Positions 17,465 to 26,095 are shown, counted from the stretch's first letter. The stretch is DNA of 64,000 bases from Elusimicrobiota bacterium (GCA_016928195.1 JAFGLF010000063.1:1-64000); one strand, 5' to 3'. Numbers and translations are program-made. Notes: generated by a model from the letters alone, not told the origin.

Positions 17465-18354
17465 TGGGAATTGATATCGGCGGAACCAAGATACTTATAG
17501 TTCTTATTAGTGAAAACGGCAGGATAAAAAAAACCATCCATGTCCCAACAACCAGCGAACCGCCGCTTACCATATTAAACAGAATAGCGGAACAGTTAAA
17601 ACTATTCAAAAATTTTAAGTCCATAGGTATCGGAATAGCCGGTGATGTTGACGGCAAAAACGGCATTTTAAGACTTTCTCCGAATCTTCCTAAATGGAAA
17701 AACATCAATTTAAAAAAATTCTTTGAAAACAGATTAAAAACTCCTACCATAGTCGATAACGACGCTAACTGTGCAGCCTATGGTTCCTACGTACTTGACG
17801 GGAAAAGAAAATTTAAGAATTTCATTATGATAACCCTTGGGACAGGCATGGGGGGAGGAATTATTATTGACGGCAAACTTTACAGGGGTGCTTCCGGAAC
17901 CGCAGGTGAAATAGGGCACACTACTATAAATCCTAATGGGCCAAAATGTACCTGCGGAAACTACGGATGTCTTGAAACATATATCGGGTCAAAAGGAATA
18001 GTCCGCATGTGGCAGGCCTATAAAACCAGCTTTTATACAAAAAACATAACGCCCTTGATAATTGCCAATATGGCAAGAAAAAACAATAAAAAAGCACAAA
18101 TGGTTTTTGATGAGTTTTCGGAATATCTCGCCATGGGGGTCAGCGGAATAATAAATATTTTCAATCCCGATATGATTTCCTTTTCCGGCGGAGTCTCTAA
18201 TGACTGGGATATCATCAAAAAAGTATTTTTCAAAAAACTAAAATACCACTCATTCTCAACCCCGCTGAAACACGTAAAAATCATAAAATCGAAGTATTCT
18301 AATAATCTTGGAGCAATCGGTGCAGCACTTTTATCTTCTGGTAAAGAAAGGTGA
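17449..18354 (+). CDS. ROK-family sugar kinase (glucokinase-like)
   Basis: ATP-dependent hexose kinase of 301 residues. The phosphate motif GIDIGGTK is at residues 7-14, the catalytic Asp105 is in VDNDANCAA, and the ROK zinc site CTCGNYGCLE uses Cys167, Cys169 and Cys174 with the upstream GEIGHTT histidine. Substrate is probably glucose, by resemblance to Gram-positive style ROK glucokinases, but N-acetylmannosamine or another sugar cannot be excluded. It overlaps folC by 16 bases and the LptD-like gene by four (GTGA), so the three form one transcription unit. Confidence 0.9.
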   Translation: MAKNLVGIDIGGTKILIVLISENGRIKKTIHVPTTSEPPLTILNRIAEQLKLFKNFKSIGIGIAGDVDGKNGILRLSPNLPKWKNINLKKFFENRLKTPTIVDNDANCAAYGSYVLDGKRKFKNFIMITLGTGMGGGIIIDGKLYRGASGTAGEIGHTTINPNGPKCTCGNYGCLETYIGSKGIVRMWQAYKTSFYTKNITPLIIANMARKNNKKAQMVFDEFSEYLAMGVSGIINIFNPDMISFSGGVSNDWDIIKKVFFKKLKYHSFSTPLKHVKIIKSKYSNNLGAIGAALLSSGKER

Positions 18355-20300
18355 TACGGATATACGCTGATAAGATGATACGGAAAAAAATAAAATCTCC
18401 AATGCAGTTTTTACATATCACCATATCACCTTATTATCTTACCAGCTGTCTTTTACTTATTACCTTATTACCTTATCAACTTATTACCTGCCTCTATGCC
18501 GAACAGGAAATCAACATTACATCCGATAAAATGGTTTATGACAAGTCAGGCAACAAGGCGTTTTTCTCCGGCAATGTTAAACTGAATGCTGGAGATATTT
18601 TTGTAAAATGCAAATCGGCGAAATTAGATGTATTTAAAGGGGATGTTTATCTCAAAAGTGTTTATTTTACAACATGTGACCCGGAAAATCCGCATTACAG
18701 GTATTATTCAAAAAGAGTTCATCTGGTTCTGGATAAATATATAACAGCTTTTCCTGCCGTTTTTCTTTTGGATGATGTTCCGCTCGGCATTCATCCGTAT
18801 TATTATAAATCCTTAAAAGATAAAAAACTGAGAGTTGAATTCACTCACGGATATACCAGAGAAGACGACTACTATACAAACGGAACTATAGGATATCAGT
18901 TCTCCGAATATTTCCGTAATAAACTTTACATTGACTACTACTCATATAAGGGTTGGGGTAAAGGGACCGAAGCAACCTATGTGGTTCCGGGACAGCTGGA
19001 CGGCACTGTTTACGGATATATAATAAAAGAAAATGATACTCATGAGAAAAGATGGAATCTAAGAATGTATCATTGGCAGAATCTTACTCATGACTGGATT
19101 GCACAGGTAAATTCAAATGTTTCCAGTGATGAATCATTCAATGACAAATATACCGATGACTGGACAAAAATCGAAAGAGACATAAATTCATCCGTTGCAT
19201 TTACAAAAACCGCACAGCAATCAACAGCCCGTATCTACTTTTCCAGATATGATGTTTTTGATCCTTCTACAAATAAGTACATTTTAACAGATCTTACAGC
19301 TCCTTCCGTTTCATACGAAACCAGAAAAATAAGAATAAAAGAGATGCCTCTTTATTATGAATTCGGTATAAACGGAAAAAGGACATGGAATAGATATAAC
19401 GATTTCTATAAGATAGAAAGCGATTCAAACTTGGATATAACAAATCCCCTTCAGCTTACGAGAAAGGCAACACTTACGTCCTCAGTCGGGTTTGCCGAAT
19501 ACTGGGAAGACAGAAAAAGCAAAGAGGACAAAGAAGATGTCTTCAGAAGTGTTTATAAAACAGATTTAAACCTGCGAATACGCCCGACTTATTTTCTTTC
19601 TCACGAGTTTGGTCATCACTTTGAACAGGAACTCTACAAAAAAAAGGATGAATATCACGGCGTTCTTAGCAATAAGCTCAGAACAACACAATCGGTATAT
19701 CTGGATAATTTAACATTACGGTTCTGGACAGGACTGGATATACGCAGAAAACTTAATGAAAAAATTATTGTATATAGAGACCGCCTGGATGATATAACCT
19801 CTGAAGCTGAATACGATACTTACGGATTTCTGAACCTTTATTACAGGAATTCATATAATGTTGTTAACAGAAAACCTACTTCTGTCCGGTATGAAGCAAC
19901 TGTAAAATTTAAACATGATAGATATAGCCAAGATGAGTCAACAGAAATAGCATATTTAAAAAAAGGAGTTTCATACCATAATAGTATGCCGGATCATGTA
20001 ACATCGTTTGCGGAATTAGGTATCAGACCGACAAAAAACTGGCAGTTTGCCTTTAAAACACAGTTAAGTTTCAATTATAACGATTTTTCCGACTTCAATT
20101 ATTACGAACACCGTATAAATGTATACAGGGACCTGCACTGCTGGGAAGCACTATTTTCATACATTGACAGATATGACGACTATGAATTCTGGTTCAAAAT
20201 AAGAGTAAAACCGCCCTCTTTGGAGAAAAAAGAAAAACGTTTTGAAAAATATGAAAGGAAGTGGTATCCGTGGCGGGAAAAGGGAAGCCAATTCATCTAA
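18351..20300 (+). CDS. lptD: LptD/OstA-like outer-membrane LPS assembly protein
   Basis: A 649-residue protein with a signal peptide, an OstA/LptA-type jellyroll domain (about residues 50-130, begins INITSDKMVYDKSGNKAFFSGNVKL in family style) and a long beta-barrel with aromatic-rich strands. LptD inserts lipopolysaccharide into the outer leaflet. It is shorter than enterobacterial LptD (about 780). The first 50 residues are repeat-derived: GATACGG/GCTGATA units at 18354-18384 and TTATTACC/TTATCAAC units around 18413-18500, which encode the hydrophobic core before CLYAEQE. The GTG start overlaps the kinase stop. A short alternative start (ATG, residue 9 or later) is possible. Confidence 0.82.
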   Translation: MIRIYADKMIRKKIKSPMQFLHITISPYYLTSCLLLITLLPYQLITCLYAEQEINITSDKMVYDKSGNKAFFSGNVKLNAGDIFVKCKSAKLDVFKGDVYLKSVYFTTCDPENPHYRYYSKRVHLVLDKYITAFPAVFLLDDVPLGIHPYYYKSLKDKKLRVEFTHGYTREDDYYTNGTIGYQFSEYFRNKLYIDYYSYKGWGKGTEATYVVPGQLDGTVYGYIIKENDTHEKRWNLRMYHWQNLTHDWIAQVNSNVSSDESFNDKYTDDWTKIERDINSSVAFTKTAQQSTARIYFSRYDVFDPSTNKYILTDLTAPSVSYETRKIRIKEMPLYYEFGINGKRTWNRYNDFYKIESDSNLDITNPLQLTRKATLTSSVGFAEYWEDRKSKEDKEDVFRSVYKTDLNLRIRPTYFLSHEFGHHFEQELYKKKDEYHGVLSNKLRTTQSVYLDNLTLRFWTGLDIRRKLNEKIIVYRDRLDDITSEAEYDTYGFLNLYYRNSYNVVNRKPTSVRYEATVKFKHDRYSQDESTEIAYLKKGVSYHNSMPDHVTSFAELGIRPTKNWQFAFKTQLSFNYNDFSDFNYYEHRINVYRDLHCWEALFSYIDRYDDYEFWFKIRVKPPSLEKKEKRFEKYERKWYPWREKGSQFI

Positions 20301-20309
20301 AACCTTTTA

Positions 20310-20390
20310 GGCAGGTGAAGTGGGATGACCTCACCACCTCCCTGTGTGTCGTTAGACACACTTTCAGTATGTAAGGAGATGGTGGGGTGA
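20310..20390. repeat. CCACC/GGTGG palindromic repeat family D, copy 1
   Basis: Spacer between the lptD-like gene and uvrB. TCACCACCTCC is answered by GGAGATGGTGGGGTGA, enclosing a TGTGTC...GACACA hairpin. The last bases GGTGGGGTGA include the GTG start codon of uvrB, and GTAAGGAG within the repeat supplies its ribosome site. Other copies: 22413-22474, near 24031, 25256-25336 and near 26970. Confidence 0.8.
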
Positions 20391-22495
20391 ACTTTAAACT
20401 TGTTTCTAAATTCAAACCTGCAGGTGACCAGCCCGAAGCAATCAAACGACTTGTAGAAAGAACGCGAATAAACGCTAATCAAACGCAAATATTCGCGAAC
20501 GATTCGCGTTTTTCTTCTCACCAGGTTTTGTTGGGCGTTACCGGATCAGGAAAAACATTTACTATTGCAAATGTAATAGAAAAACTACAAAAGCCCACCC
20601 TCGTAATATCACACAATAAAACACTTGCCGCACAGCTTTATTCAGAATTCAAGTCATTCTTTCCGTATAATGCGGTTGAATATTTTATCTCATACTATGA
20701 CTATTACCAGCCAGAAGCATATATACCCCAGACAGACACATATATAGAAAAGGATGCCTCAATAAACGATCATATCGACAGGCTGAGGCTAAAAGCAACA
20801 TCATCAATACTGACAAGAAACGATGTAATAGTTGTTGCTTCTGTTTCTTCCATCTACAACCTTGGTTCTCCTTCCGATTTTAGTGAAATGTGTATTATTA
20901 TTGAAAAAGGAATAAAACGCAGCGGATACCGCGATCTTCTACTTAATGAACTTGTAAATATTCATTATGAAAGAAATGATATTGGTTTTGCAAGAGGTAA
21001 ATTTCGTGTCAGAGGCGATATAGTTGAAGTTTTTCCCGCAAACATGGAAACAGCAATACGAATCGAGTTTTTTGGTGATGAAATCGAAAAAATTACCGAA
21101 ATAAGCCCCGTAACCGGACACTCACTCGCCCACTCGCTCACTCGCTGTCTTATATATCCGGCGAAACATTTTGTAACACCGCGGTTGCGGCTGGAAAAAG
21201 CAGTCGAAAATATAAAAAAAGAATTAGAAGAACGTATAAAATTCTTCAAAGACAACGGGAAACTGCTGGAAGCTCAACGTATTGAACAACGTACAAATTA
21301 TGATATAGAAATGCTGCTTGAAATGGGATACTGCCATGGAATAGAAAATTATTCAAGACATCTTTCCGGAAGACCGCCGGGGTCAAGACCGCCATGTCTA
21401 ATAGATTACTTCACGAATGATTTCCTTACTATTATCGATGAATCCCACGTAACAATTCCCCAGATCTACGGCATGTATAAGGGCGACCGGGCAAGAAAGG
21501 AAACTCTTATTGATTTCGGATTCCGTCTTCCGTCCGCATTGGACAATCGTCCGCAAAAATTCGAAGAGTTTGAATCACTGGTAAATAACGTTATCTACTT
21601 ATCTGCAACACCCTCTAAATATGAGCTAAAAAAAGTAAAAGGAATAATAATCGAACAGATCGTCAGACCCACAGGACTTGTAGACCCCGAAGTCATAATT
21701 AAGCCCATAAAAAAACAAGTGGATGATCTGGTCCCGGAAGTAAAAAAGCGGATAAAACACAAAGAACGTATTCTGGTTACAACACTTACAAAAAGGATGG
21801 CAGAGGACCTTGCAGAATACCTTTTTGAAAAAAAATTACGTGTAAAATACATACATTCCGACATTGATGCCCTCGAACGGATTGAAATAATGAACGATTT
21901 GCGCAAAGGTAACTTTGACGTACTTGTAGGGGTTAACCTTCTTAGAGAGGGCCTTGATCTGCCTGAGGTTTCCCTGGTTGCCGTCCTGGATGCTGACAAA
22001 GAAGGTTTCCTGAGAAGCGAAACATCCATAATACAGGTTTGCGGGAGGGCATCCAGAAACATAAACGGTTCGGTTATTCTATACGCAGATAAAATAACAG
22101 GTTCTATGAAACGTGCTATAACCGAAATGAACCGCAGAAGAGAAAAACAGATACTATACAACAAAATTCATAAAATCACTCCTAAATCAATCGTAAAAGC
22201 TGTCTCGGAACTTGAAGAATTCCAATACAAAGCAAAACGTGATTCTCTTACTATCCTGAAGGAAGACGGGATTAAATATGTCTCAAAGAAAAATATCCAC
22301 GGAATAATAAAAAAACTTGAAAAAGAAATGAACGAAGCCGCGGATAATCTGAATTTTGAAGTTGCAGCCATTCTAAGAGACAAAATATTTGAATTAAAAG
22401 ATATGCGAGTTGTCCCACCATCTGCTTACACACCGAAAGGTGTGTCTAGAGACACACAAGCAGGCGGTGGGATTGATAAGAAACAAAAAATATGA
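20387..22495 (+). CDS. uvrB: UvrABC excinuclease subunit B
   Basis: DNA damage recognition helicase-like subunit of nucleotide excision repair, 702 residues. The Walker A motif GVTGSGKT is at residues 50-57, the beta-hairpin region [10 protein letters not shown] near 105, helicase motifs V and VI ([23 protein letters not shown]) are intact, and a UVR domain lies near residues 640-675. Three repeat insertions are in frame: family A at residues 25-44 just ahead of the P-loop, CACTCGCTCACTCGCT units near residue 245, and a family D element that forms the last 28 residues after the UVR domain. The GTG start itself is the end of a family D repeat. All catalytic motifs are preserved. Confidence 0.96.
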   Translation: MNFKLVSKFKPAGDQPEAIKRLVERTRINANQTQIFANDSRFSSHQVLLGVTGSGKTFTIANVIEKLQKPTLVISHNKTLAAQLYSEFKSFFPYNAVEYFISYYDYYQPEAYIPQTDTYIEKDASINDHIDRLRLKATSSILTRNDVIVVASVSSIYNLGSPSDFSEMCIIIEKGIKRSGYRDLLLNELVNIHYERNDIGFARGKFRVRGDIVEVFPANMETAIRIEFFGDEIEKITEISPVTGHSLAHSLTRCLIYPAKHFVTPRLRLEKAVENIKKELEERIKFFKDNGKLLEAQRIEQRTNYDIEMLLEMGYCHGIENYSRHLSGRPPGSRPPCLIDYFTNDFLTIIDESHVTIPQIYGMYKGDRARKETLIDFGFRLPSALDNRPQKFEEFESLVNNVIYLSATPSKYELKKVKGIIIEQIVRPTGLVDPEVIIKPIKKQVDDLVPEVKKRIKHKERILVTTLTKRMAEDLAEYLFEKKLRVKYIHSDIDALERIEIMNDLRKGNFDVLVGVNLLREGLDLPEVSLVAVLDADKEGFLRSETSIIQVCGRASRNINGSVILYADKITGSMKRAITEMNRRREKQILYNKIHKITPKSIVKAVSELEEFQYKAKRDSLTILKEDGIKYVSKKNIHGIIKKLEKEMNEAADNLNFEVAAILRDKIFELKDMRVVPPSAYTPKGVSRDTQAGGGIDKKQKI
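20459..20516. repeat. Repeat family A inserted in frame in uvrB
   Basis: AACGCGAATAAACGCTAATC and CAAATATTCGCGAACGATTC-type units identical in style to the intergenic copies lie between the conserved PEAIKRLVE and the P-loop of UvrB. They encode about 15-20 residues ([18 protein letters not shown]) where other UvrB proteins have a five-residue link. Confidence 0.85.
22413..22474. repeat. Repeat family D, copy 2, forming the UvrB C-terminus
   Basis: TCCCACCATCTGC is paired with GCAGGCGGTGGGA; between them are ACACACCGAAAGGTGTGT and GTGTGTCTAGAGACACAC hairpins. It is translated as the tail of UvrB, and its right end abuts the nadC promoter. Confidence 0.8.
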
Positions 22496-22501
22496 TAAAA
22501 T
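22473..22501 (+). promoter_or_regulatory. Putative promoter of nadC with very short leader
   Basis: TTGATA (22473-22478) and TAAAAT (22496-22501) are 17 bases apart. The predicted start near 22508 leaves about five bases before the nadC ATG at 22513, and no ribosome site is present, again suggesting a leaderless message. Confidence 0.5.
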
Positions 22502-22512
22502 GATATAAATAT

Positions 22513-23343
22513 ATGGATATTAACACTATTGTTAAACTTGCATTAAAAGAAGACATCGCAAAAGGCGATATAACTACAAATACCTTTATTCCGAAATCAA
22601 TCCGGCGAACTGCGAGATTTGTTGCAAAGGAAAGCGGTATTATTTGCGGGCTTGATATTGCTAAAATAGCTTTTAAACAACTTGACAAAAATATTATATA
22701 TATAAAAAAAACCGGAGATAGCCAGTGGGTAAAAAAAGGTCAGGTATTAGCCGTAATAAAAGGCAATGCACGGGCAATTTTAACCGCTGAGCGTACGGCC
22801 TTAAACTTCCTACAGCATCTTTCAGGAATCGCAACTCTAACAGGAAAATATGTGAAAGAAGTTAAAAGTGAGAGGTCAAAAGTTAGAATCTGTGATACAC
22901 GTAAGACTACACCATTATTAAGAAATCCGGAAAAATATGCTGTCAGATGCGGAGGCGGATGCAATCACCGTCTGAACCTTTCAGATATGGTTATGATAAA
23001 AGACAATCATATAAAATCAGTTAAAAATTTAAAGTTACAAGTTACAAGTTTAAAAAAACATAAACCTAAAATCAAAATCGAAATAGAGGCACGAAGTTTT
23101 AGTCAGGTAAAAAAATTCGTCGTACTTAAACCAGATATAATCATGCTTGATAATATGGAACTTAAAGAAATGCTAAACTCAATAAAATATATAAGAAAAA
23201 ATTCAAACTGTAAAATTGAAATTTCCGGAAATGTCAGCCTGAACAACCTCAGGAAGCTGGTAAATATTAAACCCGATATAATTTCAATAGGAAAGATAAC
23301 ACATTCCGCACCCGCCCTTGACATAAGCCTTGAACTTCTATAA
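22513..23343 (+). CDS. nadC: Nicotinate-nucleotide pyrophosphorylase (carboxylating)
   Basis: Quinolinate phosphoribosyltransferase of NAD synthesis, 276 residues. Family signatures are present: TAERTALNFLQHLSGIAT, the DTRKTTPLLR phosphate-binding segment, GGGCNHRLNLSDMVMIKDNH and the late IEISGNVSL. Two segments have short-repeat DNA (GTTAAAAGTGAGAGG near 22860 and AAGTTACAAGTT near 23035) but cause little or no net length change. birA follows nine bases after the stop. Confidence 0.95.
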   Translation: MDINTIVKLALKEDIAKGDITTNTFIPKSIRRTARFVAKESGIICGLDIAKIAFKQLDKNIIYIKKTGDSQWVKKGQVLAVIKGNARAILTAERTALNFLQHLSGIATLTGKYVKEVKSERSKVRICDTRKTTPLLRNPEKYAVRCGGGCNHRLNLSDMVMIKDNHIKSVKNLKLQVTSLKKHKPKIKIEIEARSFSQVKKFVVLKPDIIMLDNMELKEMLNSIKYIRKNSNCKIEISGNVSLNNLRKLVNIKPDIISIGKITHSAPALDISLELL

Positions 23344-23352
23344 ATACCGGTT

Positions 23353-24021
23353 ATGAAATTAGGTGAAAACATAATACGTTTCTCAAAAATCGATTCTACC
23401 CAGAATTTTGCCAAAAAAACCGCCGAAGAATCAGAACCCGGAACTATAATTACCTCAAAAATACAAACTAAAGGCAGAGGCCGGTTTGAACGGAAATGGT
23501 ATTCGCGAAAAGGCGGGCTTTTCTTCTCCATAATATTAAAACCGCAAATTGAACCGCAAAAAATCCCTATTTTAACCTATAAGATGGCTTTGGCTATACT
23601 GGATACAATAAAAGAAATCTTAACCTTAAAACAGCAAAAACAATTTTTAGTATTTCTTAAACGGCCGAATGATGTAATGATACTACAGAATCCGCCAGCT
23701 GGCGGAGAGAAAAGAGTCCGCCAGCTGGCGGAGAGAAAAGAACAGGAAGGGACAAGATATAAAAAAATAGCGGGGATTCTGACTGAAAGTTCTATACGTA
23801 AAAATAAAACCGACTGGGTTATCATCGGCGCAGGAATAAACATTAACAATATTATCCCCTTATCAATTAAAAATACAGCGGTCTCACTTAAAGAAATTGC
23901 CTTTAAAAAAAATATTTCCCTGGCTTTAGTTTTCAATAAAACCATAAAAAATTTCAAGAAATATTATAATTTATCCAATAATGAAGTACTGAAAAAGTAT
24001 AAGAAAAACTCTTTGAATTAA
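23353..24021 (+). CDS. birA: Biotin-[acetyl-CoA-carboxylase] ligase, no HTH domain
   Basis: Attaches biotin to the acetyl-CoA carboxylase carrier protein, linking functionally to accA and accD in this window. The 222-residue enzyme is of the short class without an N-terminal DNA-binding domain, so it is probably not a repressor. The biotinyl-AMP loop is GRGRFERKW (residues 41-49) and KRPNDVMI is the conserved nucleotide-binding lysine region. An insertion of about 25 residues (PPAGGEKRVRQLAERKEQ) lies between NDVMI and KKIAGILTE and is encoded by two copies of TCCGCCAGCTGGCGGAGAGA. The C-terminal domain is short. Confidence 0.92.
   Translation: MKLGENIIRFSKIDSTQNFAKKTAEESEPGTIITSKIQTKGRGRFERKWYSRKGGLFFSIILKPQIEPQKIPILTYKMALAILDTIKEILTLKQQKQFLVFLKRPNDVMILQNPPAGGEKRVRQLAERKEQEGTRYKKIAGILTESSIRKNKTDWVIIGAGININNIIPLSIKNTAVSLKEIAFKKNISLALVFNKTIKNFKKYYNLSNNEVLKKYKKNSLN
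23691..23732. repeat. Two TCCGCCAGCTGGCGGA palindromes inside birA
   Basis: Perfect 16-base palindromes at 23691-23706 and 23717-23732, each followed by GAGAAAAG, form a direct 26-base duplication in frame in birA. Related palindromes occur at 4003, 14465 (in trpB) and 40559. Confidence 0.85.
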
Positions 24022-24195
24022 GTATTTGTTGGACTTGTCCCACCACCTGCTTATTCACCACGCGGATTGGTAGTTTTTTTCAATAGTTATGTTGGGTACC
24101 GATACCAGAGACTTCGTCACGGTACGGGGATTACCCTGCGCCGCCCGCTCCGACTCGTCGTAGACGAGGCGAGAGCTTTGCTCTGGCGCAGGGGG
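24022..24195. repeat. Composite of three repeat types, including a G+C-rich double hairpin
   Basis: No gene is seen here. It begins with a partial family D element (GTCCCACCACCTGC), then GGTACCGATACCAGAG...CACGGTACGGGG, which can form a hairpin and is related in inverted orientation to 29304-29345, and ends with CCCTGCGCC (24134-24142) matched perfectly by GGCGCAGGG (24185-24193). That last stem encloses CTCGTCGTAGACGAG and GAGAGCTTTGCTCT hairpins. The 60-base cloverleaf-like structure is far richer in G+C than its surroundings. It could be a REP-type repeat or a small structured RNA. Confidence 0.6.
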
Positions 24196-24224
24196 TTGAT
24201 TTTTTGAGAAAAGTTAGATATAAT
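24196..24224 (+). promoter_or_regulatory. Putative promoter of the membrane coiled-coil gene
   Basis: TTGATT (24196-24201) and TATAAT (24219-24224) with a 17-base spacer. The -35 box starts just after the G+C-rich hairpin. A leader of about 30 bases with AGAGG precedes the ATG at 24262. Confidence 0.65.
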
Positions 24225-24261
24225 AGTAACATTAATATTCTACTAATTAGAGGTTTCCCTT

Positions 24262-24831
24262 ATGACGGGATTATTGAATATAGTAAACAATTTAAATACC
24301 TTATGGCTTGTTATAATAATTGCCCTGGGATTATGTTTCATCACTGTATCCGTTGTACTTCTGCTTCTGGAAAGAGCCAAAAGAGAAACAGTAGAGGATT
24401 TTTCACAACAGGACAAAAAAATGATTATAGGGCTGGTGGAAGAAAGAATCGACGAACTTACAGCGAAAATGGATCTTTTCAGGGAAGATATAGAGAACTC
24501 AACACAAACCGTATTTAATAAAATTACCTCAAAAGTCGACGAATTAAAAACATCACATGATCAGACTAAATCACTAAGCACAGATAGTTTAACTCCGGCA
24601 ATTTCCGGCCTTACTGAACGTATCGATGCCATTTCCCAAAAACTTGAAGAAATAAAAAAATCATTAAGCCACAGCAAACCATCCGGTATTGTAGAAAGCC
24701 TATCTATTCTAATTTCCAATCTTGGTGACAATATAGAAGGTATTGCTAAAAAAATGGATGTACTTCAGGAAGAAATCAATAAAATAGAAGCAAAAACTAA
24801 TTTATTATACCCTGACAAAAAGGATGAATAA
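24262..24831 (+). CDS. Membrane-anchored coiled-coil protein, unknown function
   Basis: A 189-residue protein not assigned to a named family. One N-terminal membrane helix (about residues 14-38, LWLVIIIALGLCFITVSVV) is followed by a charged, heptad-like region to the end (repeated IDELTAKMDLF, VDELKTSHDQ, IDAISQKLEEIKKSL, MDVLQEEINKIEAK). Predicted topology: anchored in the inner membrane with a long coiled coil on one side, similar in shape to RmuC N-termini or methyl-accepting-type stalks but without their domains. It overlaps the next gene by eight bases, so the two products may act together at the membrane. Confidence 0.7.
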   Translation: MTGLLNIVNNLNTLWLVIIIALGLCFITVSVVLLLLERAKRETVEDFSQQDKKMIIGLVEERIDELTAKMDLFREDIENSTQTVFNKITSKVDELKTSHDQTKSLSTDSLTPAISGLTERIDAISQKLEEIKKSLSHSKPSGIVESLSILISNLGDNIEGIAKKMDVLQEEINKIEAKTNLLYPDKKDE

Positions 24832-25258
24832 AAAATTTATTCCATATATAGGATTTATAATCGGCATTATTTTACTTCTATCCGGCGGGGGACTTTTATA
24901 TTTGAAAGAAAAATATTTAAAATCTGCCAGAGGTACTGCTTATTTGGCAAAAAAGAAGGAAAAAGAGAAAAAGGTTAATGTTGTGGTTTCAAAAACAAGA
25001 AACATTGAATTCATGTATAGAAACTCCAAACCTAAAAAAGTATATCTTATAGGAGATTTCAACAAATGGCAAAAAACAGCTACTCCTATGACCAAAGACA
25101 AAAATCATAAATGGACAGTTATGCTCAAACTGCGTCCGGGAAAATACAAATACTGTTTCCTGGTTGACGGTAAATGGAAAAATGATCCTAATAACAGAGA
25201 AACTACGAGATATAAAAACAGAAAAGTATCAATTCTCATAGTAAAACCGTTAAAATGA
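24824..25258 (+). CDS. Membrane-anchored CBM48/AMPK-type glycogen-binding protein
   Basis: A 144-residue protein with an N-terminal membrane helix (residues 6-27), a basic linker and a C-terminal early-set Ig domain of the AMPK glycogen-binding/CBM48 type. Diagnostic residues are in VYLIGDFNKWQKTATPM, WTVMLKLRPGKYKYCFLVDG and KWKNDPN; the two Trp positions that stack on alpha-glucan are present. No catalytic domain is attached, so it probably tethers or senses a polyglucan or another partner at the membrane. Its stop codon is the first base triplet of a family D repeat, whose far end gives the coaX start. A possible ATG start for coaX at 25255 overlaps its stop. Confidence 0.8.
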   Translation: MNKKFIPYIGFIIGIILLLSGGGLLYLKEKYLKSARGTAYLAKKKEKEKKVNVVVSKTRNIEFMYRNSKPKKVYLIGDFNKWQKTATPMTKDKNHKWTVMLKLRPGKYKYCFLVDGKWKNDPNNRETTRYKNRKVSILIVKPLK

Positions 25259-25336
25259 CCCCACCACCTGCCTATACACCGAAGGTGGATGGGGTTATAC
25301 ATCAGCCTAAATGGCCGAAGGCAGGTGGTGGGGTGA
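25256..25336. repeat. Repeat family D, copy 4, bridging a stop and a start codon
   Basis: TGACCCCACCACCTGCC (25256-25272) and GGCAGGTGGTGGGGTGA (25320-25336) are inverted repeats matching in 16 of 17 positions. The left end is the TGA stop of the CBM48 gene; the right end contains the GTG that best starts coaX and the purine run that would act as its ribosome site. Confidence 0.85.
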
Positions 25337-26088
25337 CTCTACTCGCAATAGATATTGGAAACACAACTATTAATATCGGGCTCTTTTCCGCCACAAAGAC
25401 CGGCGGATCCGTCTCAGGCGGAGAAAACAAGATGATTTTAAGTAGAAGTTTTTTAACAAAAGATTATGGTAAAAATTACTCCACAATCGGCAGAATACCT
25501 CATAAAAATGCCATAATTTCGTCGGTTGTCCCTGATTTAACCGCCAAAGTTAAAAAAAATCTTAAAAACCCGTATATTGTCAGCTATAAAAATATACCTA
25601 TGAAAGTAAAACTAAAAAATCCTGCACAGGCAGGTGCCGACCGGCTTGTAAATGCCGTAGCAGTAAAAACACTTTTTGGTTATCCGGCTATTGTAATTGA
25701 CATGGGTACTGCTACAACAATAGATAAAATCTCAGCAAAAGGGGAATATGCAGGCGGGATGATTGCACCCGGGCTGGAAATGTCGGTAGCTTCACTTTAT
25801 GAAAAAACAGCGAAATTACCAAAAATAAAGCTATCCCAAAAATTACTAAAGAATTTTTCTATAGGCAAAAATACTAAAGAAGCAATTCTTGCCGGTGTAT
25901 TCACAAACCATATAGGATTTTTAAAAGAAGCAATTAGAAGGATCCAAAAATCCGATAAACGGCGTGCTAAAATCATACTGACGGGCGGTTATGCAGATTA
26001 TTTTTCCGGATATATCGAGCATTCAATAGTTGATAAAAATCTTACACTTAAAGGCCTTAAGATTATTTTTGACCACTTAAATAAGTAA
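25333..26088 (+). CDS. coaX: Pantothenate kinase, type III
   Basis: First enzyme of coenzyme A synthesis from pantothenate; the type III class is insensitive to CoA. Starting at GTG 25333 gives 251 residues beginning at the conserved LLAIDIGNTTINIGLF; an ATG at 25255 would add 26 residues made only of repeat. Asp7 (phosphate binding), GADRLVNAVA (residues 101-110) and IDMGTATTID (122-131) are in place. About ten extra residues after GLFSA (TKTGGSVSGGEN) are encoded by a TCCGCC/GGCGGA type repeat near 25385-25422. Type III kinases are often dimeric and need a monovalent cation. Confidence 0.94.
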   Translation: MTLLAIDIGNTTINIGLFSATKTGGSVSGGENKMILSRSFLTKDYGKNYSTIGRIPHKNAIISSVVPDLTAKVKKNLKNPYIVSYKNIPMKVKLKNPAQAGADRLVNAVAVKTLFGYPAIVIDMGTATTIDKISAKGEYAGGMIAPGLEMSVASLYEKTAKLPKIKLSQKLLKNFSIGKNTKEAILAGVFTNHIGFLKEAIRRIQKSDKRRAKIILTGGYADYFSGYIEHSIVDKNLTLKGLKIIFDHLNK

Positions 26089-26095
26089 ACATAAA

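Noticed and set aside
22857-23060. Repeat insertions in nadC
   Set aside because: The DNA is repetitive at two places, but the protein length matches the family, so substitution in variable loops is as likely as insertion.
24134-24193. tRNA gene in the G+C-rich cloverleaf-like segment
   Set aside because: It is only 60 bases and lacks the T-loop and anticodon-loop consensus and a CCA-like end. The arms do not match tRNA lengths.
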